A stretch of DNA of 64,000 bases from Galdieria yellowstonensis (GCA_026122205.1 JANCYU010000022.1:186001-250000); one strand, 5' to 3'. Counted from the first letter of the stretch, positions 43,726-55,459 are shown. The notes: a model not told the origin generated them from the sequence alone. Program-made: numbers and translations.

Positions 43726-46026
43726 ATGTTTCACTCTTCACCGGAAACTGCTTGGCATCCTGACTTATCCAAGATAGAAAGAGTACGGTGCCTAGCACCA
43801 GTGTTAGAGAATAAGGGAAATCGGTTGAAGACAAACCTTGGAGATTTATCCGTTCAATTCGTAGATTCTTCACTGGTAAGGTTATCTCTGGGAGCTTCCA
43901 GTTCAGTGAACTATGGATTGATAAGAGAAGACATCGATGCACATTCAGTCTATCCCCAGTGGCATTCAAACCAATCGCAGTGGATCGCACAGTCAGGGAG
44001 TCTTGCAGTTTGGGTGGATCAAAGCAGCAATACATTATCGTTTATCAAGGATTCAAAACTCAGAATATCCTCTCCACAAGACGCTTCTTTTACCTCGCCA
44101 CATAGGATAGCTCCTTTGGGTCTAGGTTATTGGCAACATCGAAGATACTGGACTTTCTCTGTGGGTTTAGAAAGTGGAGAACCCATTTATGGGCTTGGTG
44201 AGAAATGGTCCACATTGGATAAGCGTGGACAGTGGATATCTTCCGATAATAGGGACGCCGTTGGAGTCAATGCAGAATGGTCTTATAAGAACTGTCCGTT
44301 TTTATGGAGTACAAAGGGTTGGGGCGTCTTATTTCATACGCCTAATAGAGTACATCATGCGGTAGGCTACCCACAATATTCTCATCGCTCCTATATTGGA
44401 TTTGTTGAAGAAGATACTGCATTGGATATTTTTATATTTCTTGAAGAAAGCTGCGTGAACATACTCCAAAAGTATAGTTGGCTTACTGGAGAAACTCCTC
44501 GACTCCCGCTTTGGGGTTTTGGAATCTGGATTTCTCGTGCTTGGTACAAAGATGAAGAAGAAATAATGGAGAGTGTTCATCGGATACGCAATGAGCATTT
44601 TCCTGCCGATGTATTTCTACTGGATGGTCGGACTTGGTTGGATACTTTTACAAGGTTTGCTTTTGATTGGGATTCCACTCGATATCCGAATCCTTCTTTG
44701 TTGGTGGAACGATTGCATCATTTGAATTTTCGAGTTGCTTGTTGGGAATATCCACTGATTTCTATTTATCATCCTTGGTTTGTTGAACTTGCTCGAAAAG
44801 GCTACTTGCTAAAGGATAAGGCTAGTGGAGAAACCCTAATATATGTTTGGCCAAGAGGTCCCTTCTCTTCTAAACTGCCTCCTTTACCAAACAGTGGCAT
44901 TTTAGACTTTACCAATCCGGAAGCTTACAAAGTATGGCGTGAGAGCCATAAGAAACTATTTCATATTGGAGTGGATGTAATGAAGACTGACTTTGGTGAA
45001 CAGATAGAGGACAGAGCTTTGGCGTTCAATGGAGATGGTGGTGAAAGGTTGCACAATGTGTATCCTCTGCTGTATAATAAATGTGTATATGAGGCAACTC
45101 AACTTTACGGTAATCCTAAGAATGGTGCTCCGATGGTATTTGGTCGGTCAGGTTGGATTTCTAGTCAGTGTTATCCGACTCAATGGGGTGGAGATCCTCA
45201 AGCAGACTGGGGAGGTTTAGAAGCTTCTATTCGAGGAGGGTTGTCCTGGGGAATGAGCGGTGGAACTTGTTATGCTACAGATATTGGAGGTTTCTATAGT
45301 CGCGAACATTATCTTTCCAGTCAGTTATTCGTTCGATGGACACAAGCCGCAATTTATTCTAGTCATATGCGTTTTCATGGTCTTGGGCCTTGTGAGCCCT
45401 GGATATTTGAACAAGTAGAAGTTTATATATTGGAATCCATGAAGTGGCGATATCGCTTATTAGTGTATTTGGAATTTTGCTTAGAACAAGCACGTCGTTT
45501 TGGGTTACCTTTCATGCGAGCGTTGCCATTGATATATCATCGAGACGTGATTTGTCGTCAGTTTGATTTGGAGTTTTTATTCGGTCCTTGCATATTGGTA
45601 TCGCCTGTAACCAATCCCGAAGATGAAGTAACTTTTTATATTCCTGATGATTCTGTCTTTTGGTATGATTGGTGGACGGGAGAAAGATGGAGAGGAGGAC
45701 AAGTTGTCACTAGAAAATATTCATGGAAACAATATCCTTTGATGATGAAGGAAGGCACAGTATTGTTTCTTGGTCCACAAGTAGAATCAACGCGTGCTTT
45801 TGAGAATAAGGAGACAGATTGGAATACAAGAATAGAGGAGGTTCATGTGTTTGGTCTTCCCACAATAATAGCCTTGCCAGACTATATGGCAGAGCGCTTG
45901 CAACTGGAGAACAGGTCAAGTCAAGTCGTGTTGATCAAAAATTTGCCTGAAAATATATCGGTTATTACGCATGGCCCTGTAAAGATGTACTACGAAGGAA
46001 CAAACGTTGTGTTGGAAACAATATAA
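43726..46026 (+). CDS. GH31 alpha-xylosidase/alpha-glucosidase, YicI-like
   Basis: A single exon of 766 aa. Glycoside hydrolase family 31 is shown by an N-terminal beta-sandwich and the segment GEPIYGLGEKWSTLDKRG. The nucleophile Asp sits in DVMKTDFGEQ (near 44985). The acid/base Asp lies in the QWGGDPQADWGG region (near 45185), followed by RGGLSWGMSGGTCYATDIGG. The C-terminal beta-domain has the VSPVTNPEDEV segment. The closest remembered relative is bacterial YicI-type alpha-xylosidase (shared FGE after the nucleophile, NGDGGERLHN region, DIGGF). There is no signal peptide, so it probably acts in the cytosol or on imported sugars. It has no intron in an intron-rich neighbourhood, which would fit acquisition from bacteria. 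It starts 289 bp after the PREPL-like stop. Confidence 0.9.
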   Translation: MFHSSPETAWHPDLSKIERVRCLAPVLENKGNRLKTNLGDLSVQFVDSSLVRLSLGASSSVNYGLIREDIDAHSVYPQWHSNQSQWIAQSGSLAVWVDQSSNTLSFIKDSKLRISSPQDASFTSPHRIAPLGLGYWQHRRYWTFSVGLESGEPIYGLGEKWSTLDKRGQWISSDNRDAVGVNAEWSYKNCPFLWSTKGWGVLFHTPNRVHHAVGYPQYSHRSYIGFVEEDTALDIFIFLEESCVNILQKYSWLTGETPRLPLWGFGIWISRAWYKDEEEIMESVHRIRNEHFPADVFLLDGRTWLDTFTRFAFDWDSTRYPNPSLLVERLHHLNFRVACWEYPLISIYHPWFVELARKGYLLKDKASGETLIYVWPRGPFSSKLPPLPNSGILDFTNPEAYKVWRESHKKLFHIGVDVMKTDFGEQIEDRALAFNGDGGERLHNVYPLLYNKCVYEATQLYGNPKNGAPMVFGRSGWISSQCYPTQWGGDPQADWGGLEASIRGGLSWGMSGGTCYATDIGGFYSREHYLSSQLFVRWTQAAIYSSHMRFHGLGPCEPWIFEQVEVYILESMKWRYRLLVYLEFCLEQARRFGLPFMRALPLIYHRDVICRQFDLEFLFGPCILVSPVTNPEDEVTFYIPDDSVFWYDWWTGERWRGGQVVTRKYSWKQYPLMMKEGTVLFLGPQVESTRAFENKETDWNTRIEEVHVFGLPTIIALPDYMAERLQLENRSSQVVLIKNLPENISVITHGPVKMYYEGTNVVLETI

Positions 46027-46148
46027 AATAGAAATACACTGTAGAGAACAACTCAAGTCCATACTACAAGTTTCAAAAATATTCATCGAATAACTCGATA
46101 TTTACAAGTAGAAAGAGCTTCTTGTTCGTTTACAAAACATATATCTTC

Positions 46149-47171
46149 TCAAATAACATAATCATGTAAGCTCCATTTCTTTTCCTTGTTGGAATCGGAA
46201 AGTTCAGATAATGTGTCCATAGTCACTCCCAGCTGACGAATCAGTCGTTCCAATAACGAAAACCTTCCAAGAAGACCTAAAGAGTAATACACTACAATAA
46301 TCTCTCTCGTTAGGGCAACTATAATACATGACGAATTTTCGCAAAGTTACCTTGAAAGTTAACCAAACAACCATTGACTTCTTCCGCAGTTCTATCGCGT
46401 TCCTCCAACGACATGAGGTGAAACTCGGGTGACTTTTCTGGATCTTCATATGCTAGAAGCGCTAGATAATCCTTTCAAAATGTTGTCCACTTCATATCTA
46501 TACACTCACATACATAAAACGTGCGTACCTGAAATCTTTCGATAAAACTTGGATCATTATCGCAAAGAGGACCAAGTTTGTTTTTGGCGAACGATAAGGC
46601 CTCCAAAGGCTTATTCTGACGAATCAACTCCACAAAGTGATGACAAAACACTCGAAAGGCAACCTTTGGAAAATACGTCTCCAAACAGTCGTCACCAGGC
46701 TTGAAGTGTGTCGTTTTACTTGTTTGAATACTACGACGCAGTACCACGTTTGCCCAGTCCAAACCTGGCAAACACTCTCCTTTCTTTATGAGTTGCCATA
46801 CCCCTAAGAACAAAACGAGCGGATAAAAACCAAGAGCTGAAGAAAACGAGCAACATACTCTTCCTCAAATCTAACAGTTCCAGTTCCTGTTTGTCCAGCA
46901 ATTGTATTTGCTTTGGAAGGCACTCAATGGAAGTCTCCTTTTCACTGGTTTCCGCTGAACCTTCTTCCACTCTATCTTCAACAGCAATCTCTCTCGCAAA
47001 AGACTCGGCAGTTTTTGAAAAACATTGGTGTTTCAAGTACGACAAGATAAGCTGCTCTAGATATTGATTCGAAAAGGTCTCTGTTTCTACTGCCGGACTG
47101 TCTGTTTGTTCTTGTGCAGTTTCCCCTGCTGTTTGTGTTTCAGGTTGTTCCGTACCAGTTTCTTCCTCCAT
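46149..47171 (-). CDS. LisH-CTLH-CRA protein (RanBPM/GID type, no SPRY)
   Basis: Three or four exons. An acidic Glu/Thr-rich N-terminus (about 30 residues) leads into a LisH motif (YLEQLILSYLKHQCFSKTAE). A CTLH segment follows (RVWQLIKKGECLPGLDWANVVL; FCHHFVELIRQNKPLEALSF). The CRA region comes last (YLALLAYEDPEKSPE, then LLGRFSLLERLIRQLG), ending at TGA 46149. This domain trio builds the GID/CTLH ubiquitin-ligase complex. RanBP9/10 also carry SPRY, which is absent here, so it is either GID8-like or a shortened RanBPM-like member; the CRA wording is nearer RanBPM. Confidence 0.8.
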
Positions 47172-47387
47172 GCTGCCGTTTAAATCTTATGTCCTGTTGG
47201 CATTCCTTTTCATGGGCCAACTTCTCTCTGCCTGTTCTGTTGGAGGAACTTTGAATCCAAACGAATCATATATCTTTATTTCAACACAACACACAAGTAA
47301 CATGTCATTAAAATGTCTAACCAGGCTATCAACGACGAAATATGGAAAACGTCATGCATAAGAAGAAGGTCGGTATGAATGACCAAC

Positions 47388-48011
47388 TTAGAAACCGTTC
47401 TCCATCAAATAGTTGGCCAAGTTTGTCATATCCAAATTCACCTAAACCAAGTTGAGAATACTTCAACAGGATGAAAGAATATGCAGCACCTGTCGAAAAG
47501 TGGCGCTTGTATATTCTGGATCATGAACACCTACGATAAGTGCCTGGTTACTCTTCATGACAATCAAACCTCTTCCAGATAAACCCTCCTAAACATGAAA
47601 AACATAATGAGTACATGAACTTTCTTCACAAAATATATTATTACTTCTTTGCATCTTCCTTGGATACTTGGAGCTGCCTCTTCATCATCCAAGTCTGCAC
47701 GGGTAAAGGCGTACTTTTGTCCAGCCACAGTAAAACCACTTGAGGCTATAGTATCAATGTTTCCTTCCGATAATACTTTGCTCAGAAGAGTTGCTTCCTC
47801 AGGTAACAACTATCAAGCAGTTAATGACCCAACTAGCCTTGCTTCCTTACATACCTGGAAACCCGGTGAGTTGGCCCAAGGCGAGCCATCAAACCCACAA
47901 ATAGCTGCATAACAAAAGCCAGAAGCTAAGAGGTTGTCATCAATATACTAAATAGACTGTTGTGAGAATATATTCTAAGTAGGGGTACAAACTCACACTT
48001 TGCCAAGACAT
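47388..48011 (-). CDS. profilin
   Basis: A small multi-exon gene. Exon 1 from ATG 48011 encodes MSWQ; later exons give YIDDNLLASGF, AAICGFDGSPWANSPGFQ, a middle with SGFTVAGQKYAFTRADLDDE, GRGLIVMKSNQALIVGVHD and the closing helix VNLDMTNLANYLMENGF. These are the characteristic start, core and end of profilin, about 130 aa. Profilin binds actin monomers, poly-proline and phosphoinositides. Introns fall at about 47412-47459 and 47580-47645 among others. Confidence 0.92.
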
Positions 48012-48578
48012 TGTACACTTGTTGTAAAGTGGCTATTCAATGAAAACACAACCAAAAACCAAAACAATTTAAAGTACACACACCCGCACTCAAATTCCTT
48101 TATGAGAGAGATGTGCTGTCTGTGATGGTTGCAACGTGTTGGAGGGAAAATTCAAATTCCCACACACCCCACGGACATTCTCTTTTTCGTCGAGAAGCCA
48201 TCCTTGCGAATGATAGAAAGATGGAATTCCATAACAATGACTATGATGTATAGTGTTTTACAATTCTACTAAGAAGCTTATGTTGTGGGCATAGTGTGAC
48301 AATAAAAGTACGATAGACCTTTTTGTAACCATTCTTTTTGTATGCGATGACCATGGTTTGGGTTATCATCTATATTTCTGCCTGTAGACTTGAAATTATA
48401 AAAGTTTTATTTCGAGTATTTCCTACTCATTGCACACATATACAGGTCGTTATCTTGTCATTTTCGAAGCACTGCACGTATAGCCGGGAGCAGGTTGAAT
48501 GCTGTGTCACGAGACTCCATCGTGGTCTCGTTGTCCACCCACGTTTTGCGATGGGATTGTATTGAGTTGCTCTCGAAG
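48012..48578. other. intergenic region, profilin / gamma-glutamyltransferase
   Basis: The 567 bp between divergent starts hold no convincing gene. A perfect 7-bp inverted repeat (ACGAGAC at 48509-48515, GTCTCGT at 48525-48531) lies about 50 bp before the GGT ATG and could fold in its leader. No box C/D pair or tRNA-like fold was found. Confidence 0.35.
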
Positions 48579-51383
48579 ATGAGTTCTTATGCAAAAATAT
48601 CCAACGGTGGAGACGAAGACTTGCCTTCAGAAAGGAACTTTGAAGCAAATGAAGACGATTGGGGTTTTGAAATAAACCAGGAAGCCTCTGGAGCCCAACG
48701 TGAAGACGAAGAAAGACAGAACATCCGACTGGAAGACATCCATGTGAACAACTGGCACGCTGACGATTTTAACGAGGTTCAACCAGCAGGGTTAGAAAAG
48801 TACGCTTACAAGAGTACAAGTAATCATCTTCAACGTCGTAGTAACTTGGATCAAGTTGAAGTAAACTTGGAGCCTGTGGCAAGTGAATGGGGCCCTCGTC
48901 AGTGGCAACCAGAAGGTTTATCTACTGGGAAACGTTTAATGTACCGTTTATCGAGTTTTGCTAGAAGTTTATGTGGAGCTGATAACGTTGACTTGTTGTT
49001 TGAGAATAGAGAAACTTCTCGTTATTGCGGGATGATTTCACTTTTATTGTTGCTGGCGTTTGTGGTGTTAGGTTTGCCGGTGGTGTTACATAAATTAAGT
49101 CCAGAAGCTCCTGAGCTTCCAGGTAAGAATGTCATAGGAGTGAAATTTATCCTTACTGTTCTTTTGCTTTAGGCGTTGCACAAGAAACTGCTACAACAAC
49201 TGTTTTAGTTGTCGGAACCAAAGGTTCTGTTGCTGCGGACAATCCGGAGTGTTCAAAAATAGGCGTAAAGATACTTCGTGATTTGAGAGGGAATGCTGTT
49301 GACGCAGCTATCGCTACAACCTTATGTCAAGGAGTTTTGAATCCTTTTGCCAGCACCTTGGGTGGAGGATGCTTTATACTTATTCGTCTGGCGAATGGAA
49401 CGGAAGATTTCTTAGATGGAAGAGAAGTTGCTCCTTCTGCAGCTACGAAGGAAATGTTCTTTGATAGTAATTCTTCAGTAGTTGGAGGGAAAGCAGTTGC
49501 AGTCCCTGGAGAGTTGAAAGCGTTAGAATTGGCTCATAAGTTATATGGAAAAGTTCCATGGAAGTCTCTTGTCGAACCAAGCATAGAACTTGCGAGTTCT
49601 TCTAAAGTTGGACCACTTCTTGCGAAACGACTGAAAGAATACAAGGATATTATTTTCGAGTCACCTTCATTAAGGGAATTGTTTACAAAAGCAATCTTCG
49701 TAAAGACTTCTGAATCAGCCTCCCGAAATCACTTGTCCAGTGGCGAGGAGTTTACTTGGAAGAATGTTGTCCATCGAAGATCGGAAGGAACGATGGAAGA
49801 GAATTTCAACTCTTCGAATTATGACGGTCGAGATGAAAAATTCGTGTTGTTAGAAGAAAATGACGATTGGTCACAAGTTGCATTAAGACGAACGCTTGAA
49901 CTGATTGCAGAAAGAGGTGCCGATGCTTTGTATCAGGATTTGGCTCAAAATCTGTCAGAAGATATCATGAGAGCTGGTGGGATTATAACCGCAGCCGACT
50001 TGAGGTACGCTGGTTAAAGTATTTGATTAAAATAATATTTCATTGTTGCATAGTGATTATCAAGTGATTCGACGTACTCCGATTCACTTTGAGTATAGCG
50101 GTTTGGATTTGATAAGTGTTCCTCCTCCGTCTTCTGGTGGACCTACTTTGGGGTTAATTCTAAACATTTTACAGTTGGCGAAACTGAATACGATTGGCCG
50201 AAATGGTCGCTCTTATCATATGTGAGTTGTATTTTTGTTTATTCGGGAATTTGTGTTGTTACGTTTATGTAGTTTGACGGAAGCTTTGAAGTTTGCATTT
50301 GGTGAAAGAATGTTACTTGGCGACCCTGCCTTTGTGAATGGAACGACAGAACAAGTCGACAAGATGTTGAGTAAGAGTTTGGCCAATGAATTGTTCTCTC
50401 GAATCGTTGAAGAACAAACTTTTGAACCTTCCTACTATGTCTCGTCGCAAAGGACGCTAAATGAGGTAACTTTTTGCCTATTTGACGAGATAGTGTAGTA
50501 GTCATAGTTTATATTAGGATCACGGCACTACTCATTTATCAGTAATTGACGAGGAAGGAAATGCTGTTGGGATCACTTCTACTGTGAATCTTCCATTTGG
50601 TGCACGCTTTGTTTCGTCATCTACTGGAATACTTTTAAACAATGAAATGGATGACTTTTCTACTGGAAATCGAGAAAATGCTTTTGGTTTGGCTCCAGCG
50701 GAAGCAAATGAAGTTGTAGGTTTTTATTATGTCCAATTTCATATTTGGTTCATGCGTATGCATCTTAGGAACCCGGAAAGCGACCTCTGTCTTCCATGAC
50801 TCCTTTGATTGTTTTGAAGAATGGCAAACTTTATATGGTGTTAGGCGGAAGTGGCGGTCCGAGAATTATCACCTCCGTAGCCCAAGTATTTTTGAATATT
50901 GCGACATTTGGAGATGATCCTGCCAAAGTAAGCAAAAGTTGACTATCTACATGTTTATTATTTATGTGCACATTATACTAGGCCATTGCGGCACCTCGCT
51001 TACATCATCAGCTTTTTCCAAATACTGTTTTCATGGAGTCTTTAAACGCTTCTTCTTGTAACTTGATGGAAACATTTTCGACTTCTCTAAGCAAGGTATT
51101 TGTTGGAATATTTAGATGGAAAATGGAATATAGTTTCTAACTTGTACTTGTAGCCTGATTGGTCGTATTGGTCTCAAGTTTGTCAAGATCTGAAAAGTGC
51201 TGGTCATAATATAACGGTGAGCTTTGTACTCTATTTCTTTTCAAGTTGTAACAGTGTGAGAAAAAGGCTCCTTCGGATGCTGGTGTAGTTCAAGTAGTAG
51301 CTTTAAATGATATAAATGGTGAGACGAAGCGATTGTTGGGTGCAAGTGATCCAAGAAAGTTGGGCCGAGCGGCGGCATACTGA
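48579..51383 (+). CDS. GGT: gamma-glutamyltransferase, type II membrane form
   Basis: A gene of about nine exons. A long acidic cytosolic head of about 140 residues precedes one membrane helix (GMISLLLLLAFVVLGLPVVL, about 49029-49090). The luminal enzyme follows: GNAVDAAIATTLCQGVLNP, STLGGGCF, VPGELKALE, SVPPPSSGGPTLGL, LTEALKFAFGERMLLGDPAF. The catalytic Thr lies in DHGTTHLSVID (near 50520), where the precursor self-cleaves into two chains. LNNEMDDFS and a GGSGGPRI segment follow. It hydrolyses glutathione or transfers its gamma-glutamyl group, probably at the vacuole or cell surface. The acidic head is longer than in most family members. Ends at TGA 51381-51383. Confidence 0.93.
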
Positions 51384-51642
51384 AGAATCTATCCACAGTT
51401 GTTTGGAAGCCCTTGAATATTTTTTTGTATTATAAAACAGCGCATATCAAAATAACTTTGTGGTCGGTGGCTTTGGCTTTGATCCACATTCATTGGCCAT
51501 TCGACATCCGCACCCTCTTGCACATGGGTGCGCAGCTTGTCGTGATTATTCAATCGTCTACGTTTTCCTTTTACCAATCCTCTTCTTTCAATCTCTTTGG
51601 CCGACATTGCGCTTCTCCGCATGATGGAGACGCAACGAATGA

Positions 51643-52770
51643 ATGTGTTCGATCCACCTGTCAAACAGACATTCCAAAAATGTCGTAAGGAGCAATAGCC
51701 ACACGACAGACAACTTGAGCTCTTTGGAAGCTATTCATGCTGTACAACTAAAGTTTTCTTATGAAGCAGCGTCCAAGCAGAACCTCGATTCCATATCTCT
51801 TACAAGGTAACTAGTTACTACTCCAAATACAACACTTGCCATAAAACTGCTCTATCAGATAGAAATAAGGAAATAACAACGCCACCACTCTCTGATCGTG
51901 AACAACCAAATGATGCAAGTTCGTTTTCAGCTGCTGTTACAGATAGGAATTTCGCTGTTCGACAAGAGAGATCAGGTTAGGTTGAATATATCCAAACAGC
52001 AAATCGCTGTATTGAACGTATCGTTGTTTATAGAGAAGGAACTTTGGAGGTCGTTTTCACCACAACGGAGCGATGTACCAAGCCCAGAAGAAAGCTTTGC
52101 AATGGAAGAGAAACTAGTGCAGTGGAAGAGCATTGACCCTAGCAACTATCTGGAGAGGTCCCAACGTCAGTATCAGCAAACGAAGGAGAGAAGCATAACG
52201 TCCGAAAGGCCACTGGGAGATGAACCACAACAGTCTTCGATATTACCCACAAAACAAATCTTCCAAAGTTCTACGACCAACACGAGTGATTCGAGCAGTT
52301 TTCTGCCATCTCAGCAGGACCCAGCAAGTACAAATGTTCCAGTCTCCACCACAAGTCTAGAAGAGGCGACAAGACAAGTCACAACCAGAATAACTCCTGA
52401 CTCACTTTCTAACGAACAAGTTTCTCAAGCAACTAGTCGACAGACGAAACGGCAGGGACAAATAGCGCTAGACGAGGAAGAACGAAAGAGAATGCGACTC
52501 ATCAAAAATAGAGCGAGCGCGGAACGGTCACGAAGGCGACAACAACAACGATTGGAAGAATTAATATTCCAAGTAAAGTGTCTTCGACAACAAAATCTTT
52601 GTTTGAAACAAGATCATCTTCAACTACTCCAATATGTTGACAGTTTGAAGACTTGCATGAGGCAGCATGGTATTTCAGTGGATACAGTTCCTATGCCACG
52701 TCTATTTTATCCATCGAGTGATAGTTTGATGGAAGAAATGGGAACAGAGGCTTTCAGTTCGAATACTTGA
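51643..52770 (+). CDS. bZIP transcription factor
   Basis: Exons 51643-51806, 51863-51975 and 52034-52770 total exactly 338 codons. The N-terminal 200 residues are Ser/Thr/Gln-rich and probably unstructured. The basic region (RLIKNRASAERSRRRQQQR) has the N-x7-R DNA-contact spacing. A leucine zipper follows with heptad-spaced hydrophobics (LEELIFQVKCLRQQNLCLKQ). The short tail contains Pro and acidic residues. The first ATG in frame after an upstream TGA is 51643. Targets cannot be predicted; the NRASAERSR core suggests ACGT-type or CRE-like sites. RPN8 starts 114 bp downstream. Confidence 0.85.
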
Positions 52771-52884
52771 ATTCTTTTATTATACAAGAGTAAATAATTT
52801 GCAACCATTTCTGACAAATACGACACAAGTGCTTTCTTTATTTAGTCATTGGGGAAGACATTCTCTCTGTGGTGGACAGGAGGA

Positions 52885-53951
52885 ATGGTAGTCGTTTCAA
52901 GGACTCCAAATAGTGTTGTTGTACACCCTTTAGTGCTTTTGGGTGTTGTTGACCATTACAATCGTGTTTGTAAAGATACAAACAAGTAAGAAATGTGCCT
53001 TGGTGCTTTACTGTTGTTAAACTTTGCAAAGGAGAGCAGTTGGCGTTCTCCTTGGTTCCGTGAGCCAAGGTCGAGTTAGTTGTACCAACTCGTTTGCAGT
53101 GCCTTTTGAAGAAGAGGAACAAGACTCGTCGGTTTGGTTCCTAGACCACAACTTTTTAGAGTCTATGTGGGCAATGTTTCGCAAAGTAAGAATAGCTTCT
53201 TTCTTGGCGGTATATTTCTCAGTTTGTGTCAATATAGGTGAACGCTCGAGAACATATCGTTGGTTGGTATTCAACAGGGCCTAAAATTCGTCCGGCAGAT
53301 CTCGACGTAAACGAACTTTTTCGAAGGTATTGTTCAAACCCCGTGTTGGTCATCGTGGATGTGGAACCAAAGGAAGATAGCATCCCTACTCAAGCATATA
53401 TCTCTGTGGAAGACCCCATAGAAGATAACAAATTGAAAGACGGTAGAGGTTCAAGAGTGCGTACCTTTCGTCATTTGCCGAGTGAGTTGGGTGCCGCAGA
53501 TGCCGAACAAGTGGGTATAGGTCATCTTCTACGTGATGTGAAGGACGCAACTATTGCAACCCTTTCTGATGATCTCAAGTCGAAGATTTTATCTTTGAAA
53601 AGTTTGGAAAGCAGACTAAAGGATATCGAGACATATCTTAAATCGGTAGTCGATGGAGAGTTGCCGTTGAATCACGAGATTTTAAATACTATCCAAGAAA
53701 TATTCAATATTCTACCAACCTTGTTTACACCTCAAGTTATGAATGCATTTTTGGTAGAGACAAATGATATTATGCTTGTTTTATATTTAGCTTCTCTCAT
53801 ACGTTCCGTAATAGCATTGAATGACCTGACCAACAATAAGCTTTCTTTACGAGAAGGAGAAAGGAAAGCTGCCGATATGCTCCAAGAGAAACGGGCAAAA
53901 TTGAAACAACAGGAAACTCCTGGAAGCACAGCGAAAGACCGTAAGAAGTGA
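52885..53951 (+). CDS. RPN8: 26S proteasome regulatory subunit RPN8 (PSMD7)
   Basis: Exons 52885-52985, 53032-53185 and 53238-53951 total exactly 323 codons. The MPN domain opens VVVHPLVLLGVVDHYNR, continues RAVGVLLGSVSQGRVS and VPFEEEEQDSSVWFLD, and reads EHIVGWYSTGPKI. It lacks the JAMM metal-binding His pair, as expected for RPN8, which forms the inactive partner of the deubiquitinase RPN11 in the proteasome lid. The C-terminal helical half matches RPN8 (VGIGHLLRDVKD; DLKSKILSLKSLESRL; LASLIRSVIALNDL). The Lys-rich tail is ordinary for the family. Confidence 0.95.
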
Positions 53952-54174
53952 GCAGGTTGCATAATGAATAGAAAAAAACTTTGGATAAAGTTGAATTTAA
54001 TATGCAAAGCAACAACAAGATTTTTTAGCCATGGAAGTTACGTCTCACGACACACAACTATTTGCTGGTTTCATTCTGTCTTGGAAAAACGTACACTTGT
54101 ACCGTGACAACTTGTGCAAATGTTTACTATCTGGTTAGCTTTACTCAAATTAATTGCGTTAGTTAAGCAAGGGA

Positions 54175-54753
54175 TCATATTTTGTTCAGTTTCGCTGAGA
54201 TGACTTGAGGATTTGACCTGGCAAGCATTTCTTTGTTTTCCGCCTTGTAGTCAAAAGTGCAGTCGTGTTTGTCCGAGTAACGGTGATCACTACAAAAAAG
54301 TCTTCCGCAACGACAAGTAAACCCCGTAAGACCAACTTTCTTTTGACAGTAATGACAGCGGTTACTCTTTCTTTCCGGAGCTTGACAAGGTGAAAACGAA
54401 GTCCTGCTATTTGCTTCAAGGGAAGCCCCAGCGGTATCTTCCAATTGCAACTCCGACTGCCCCGTTATAGCTTCTGAGACACACGTATCTTGTTGGAGAT
54501 CTACATGTTTAAGGTCCGTAGTATTTTGCAAACGGTCTTCTGCTTTGTCTAACGACTCTTCTTGAAGCTGGTGTTGTGGACCAACCGATTCCATTTGTCC
54601 TTGTTGCTCTTGACGTTGGTGTTCTCTGTAGCATTTAGAGCACATATTCAAGGTCGACGATGTTCCATAGTAGCCACAACCCTTAACACAAGGACAAGTC
54701 TCCGAGGCTTTATCCAATTCTGTTTCTTGTCTATCCTTTTGTGCCTCTGCCAT
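54175..54753 (-). CDS. A20/AN1 zinc-finger stress-associated protein
   Basis: An intronless frame of 192 aa from ATG 54753. An N-terminal A20 finger (CVKGCGYYGTSSTLNMCSKC) precedes a Gln/Glu/Ser-rich linker of about 70 residues. The C-terminal AN1 finger has CHYCQKKVGLTGFTCRCG then LFCSDHRYSDKHDC, all zinc ligands present. This is the plant-type SAP/ZFAND5-6 layout; such proteins bind ubiquitin and act in stress responses and proteasome delivery. An in-frame ATG at 54864 would add 37 residues of no known type and is probably leader. Confidence 0.9.
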   Translation of the reverse strand: MAEAQKDRQETELDKASETCPCVKGCGYYGTSSTLNMCSKCYREHQRQEQQGQMESVGPQHQLQEESLDKAEDRLQNTTDLKHVDLQQDTCVSEAITGQSELQLEDTAGASLEANSRTSFSPCQAPERKSNRCHYCQKKVGLTGFTCRCGRLFCSDHRYSDKHDCTFDYKAENKEMLARSNPQVISAKLNKI

Positions 54754-55006
54754 TCCAACCAACGTCACCCGCAAATGTTGTCCCCACCAAATCAAATTGG
54801 CATTTTTTTCTTTTCGGACAAAGAGAAAATCAACCAAGTCATTTTGTCCTGCAACTCGTGACATTTCGCGAATATTTCTACAATAACTTCATCCACAATA
54901 AAGGTTCTACAATTAGGTTACTAAAACTAGGATTTACTTGAACTAGTTGACAAGTGCATTTATCGAAAACACTTCAACAAACAAGGAATGCCTTTTTTCC
55001 CAAGTT

Positions 55007-55362
55007 CTACGAATCGAGCTGTTCATCACCATCGCTTGCAACACTTTTCCTCTCCATCTTGGCCTTTCTTCGTTCCTCCAAATCTTCATCAAAAGTTTTC
55101 AAATTGGGCCTCCAAGGAATCTTATGATAAGGATACTGGTAATAGACCTAAACACAGGGCAATAATTACTTGCTTCCTTGCTTGAAACAGACTCACTTAC
55201 AGTATGCTTCTCGGCATAGTAAATAATAGGGATCACAGTGAGTGCCATAATAAGGGTAGCTATATTCGTGTGCTTCTTCCAATCCCTCGGATGAGGAAAC
55301 TTGCCTCCAAAGGGGTGCCACACTTGCTTAGGATACTGCGCCTTCCTTCCATGTCCTCCCAT
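55007..55362 (-). CDS. small single-span membrane protein
   Basis: Two exons joined over an intron of about 60 nt give about 98 aa. A His/Gly/Pro-rich start (MGGHGRKAQYPKQVWHPFGG) leads to one membrane helix (IATLIMALTVIPIIYYAE). A Tyr/Pro segment (VYYQYPYHKIPWRP) and a charged tail follow. Small proteins of this shape are common among accessory subunits of mitochondrial respiratory complexes, but I cannot name it. It diverges from SUB2 over 97 bp. Confidence 0.6.
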
Positions 55363-55459
55363 CGAAGAAAACAGTTGTTGGCGGCGATTGAGAAACGAAT
55401 TCTTGGTGCTTGCCGAGGGAAATAATACGCCAGTGAAACGTTACAGTAATAGTGTCGTT
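55363..55459. promoter_or_regulatory. short divergent promoter region, small membrane protein / SUB2
   Basis: Only 97 bp separate the two start codons, so both promoters must overlap each other and possibly the coding regions. No named element is seen. Confidence 0.4.

Noticed and set aside
47170..47361. Plus-strand frame with a signal-peptide-like start opposite the CTLH gene start
   Set aside because: Only 63 codons, no domain and no continuation; it probably arises from the promoter region of the minus-strand gene.
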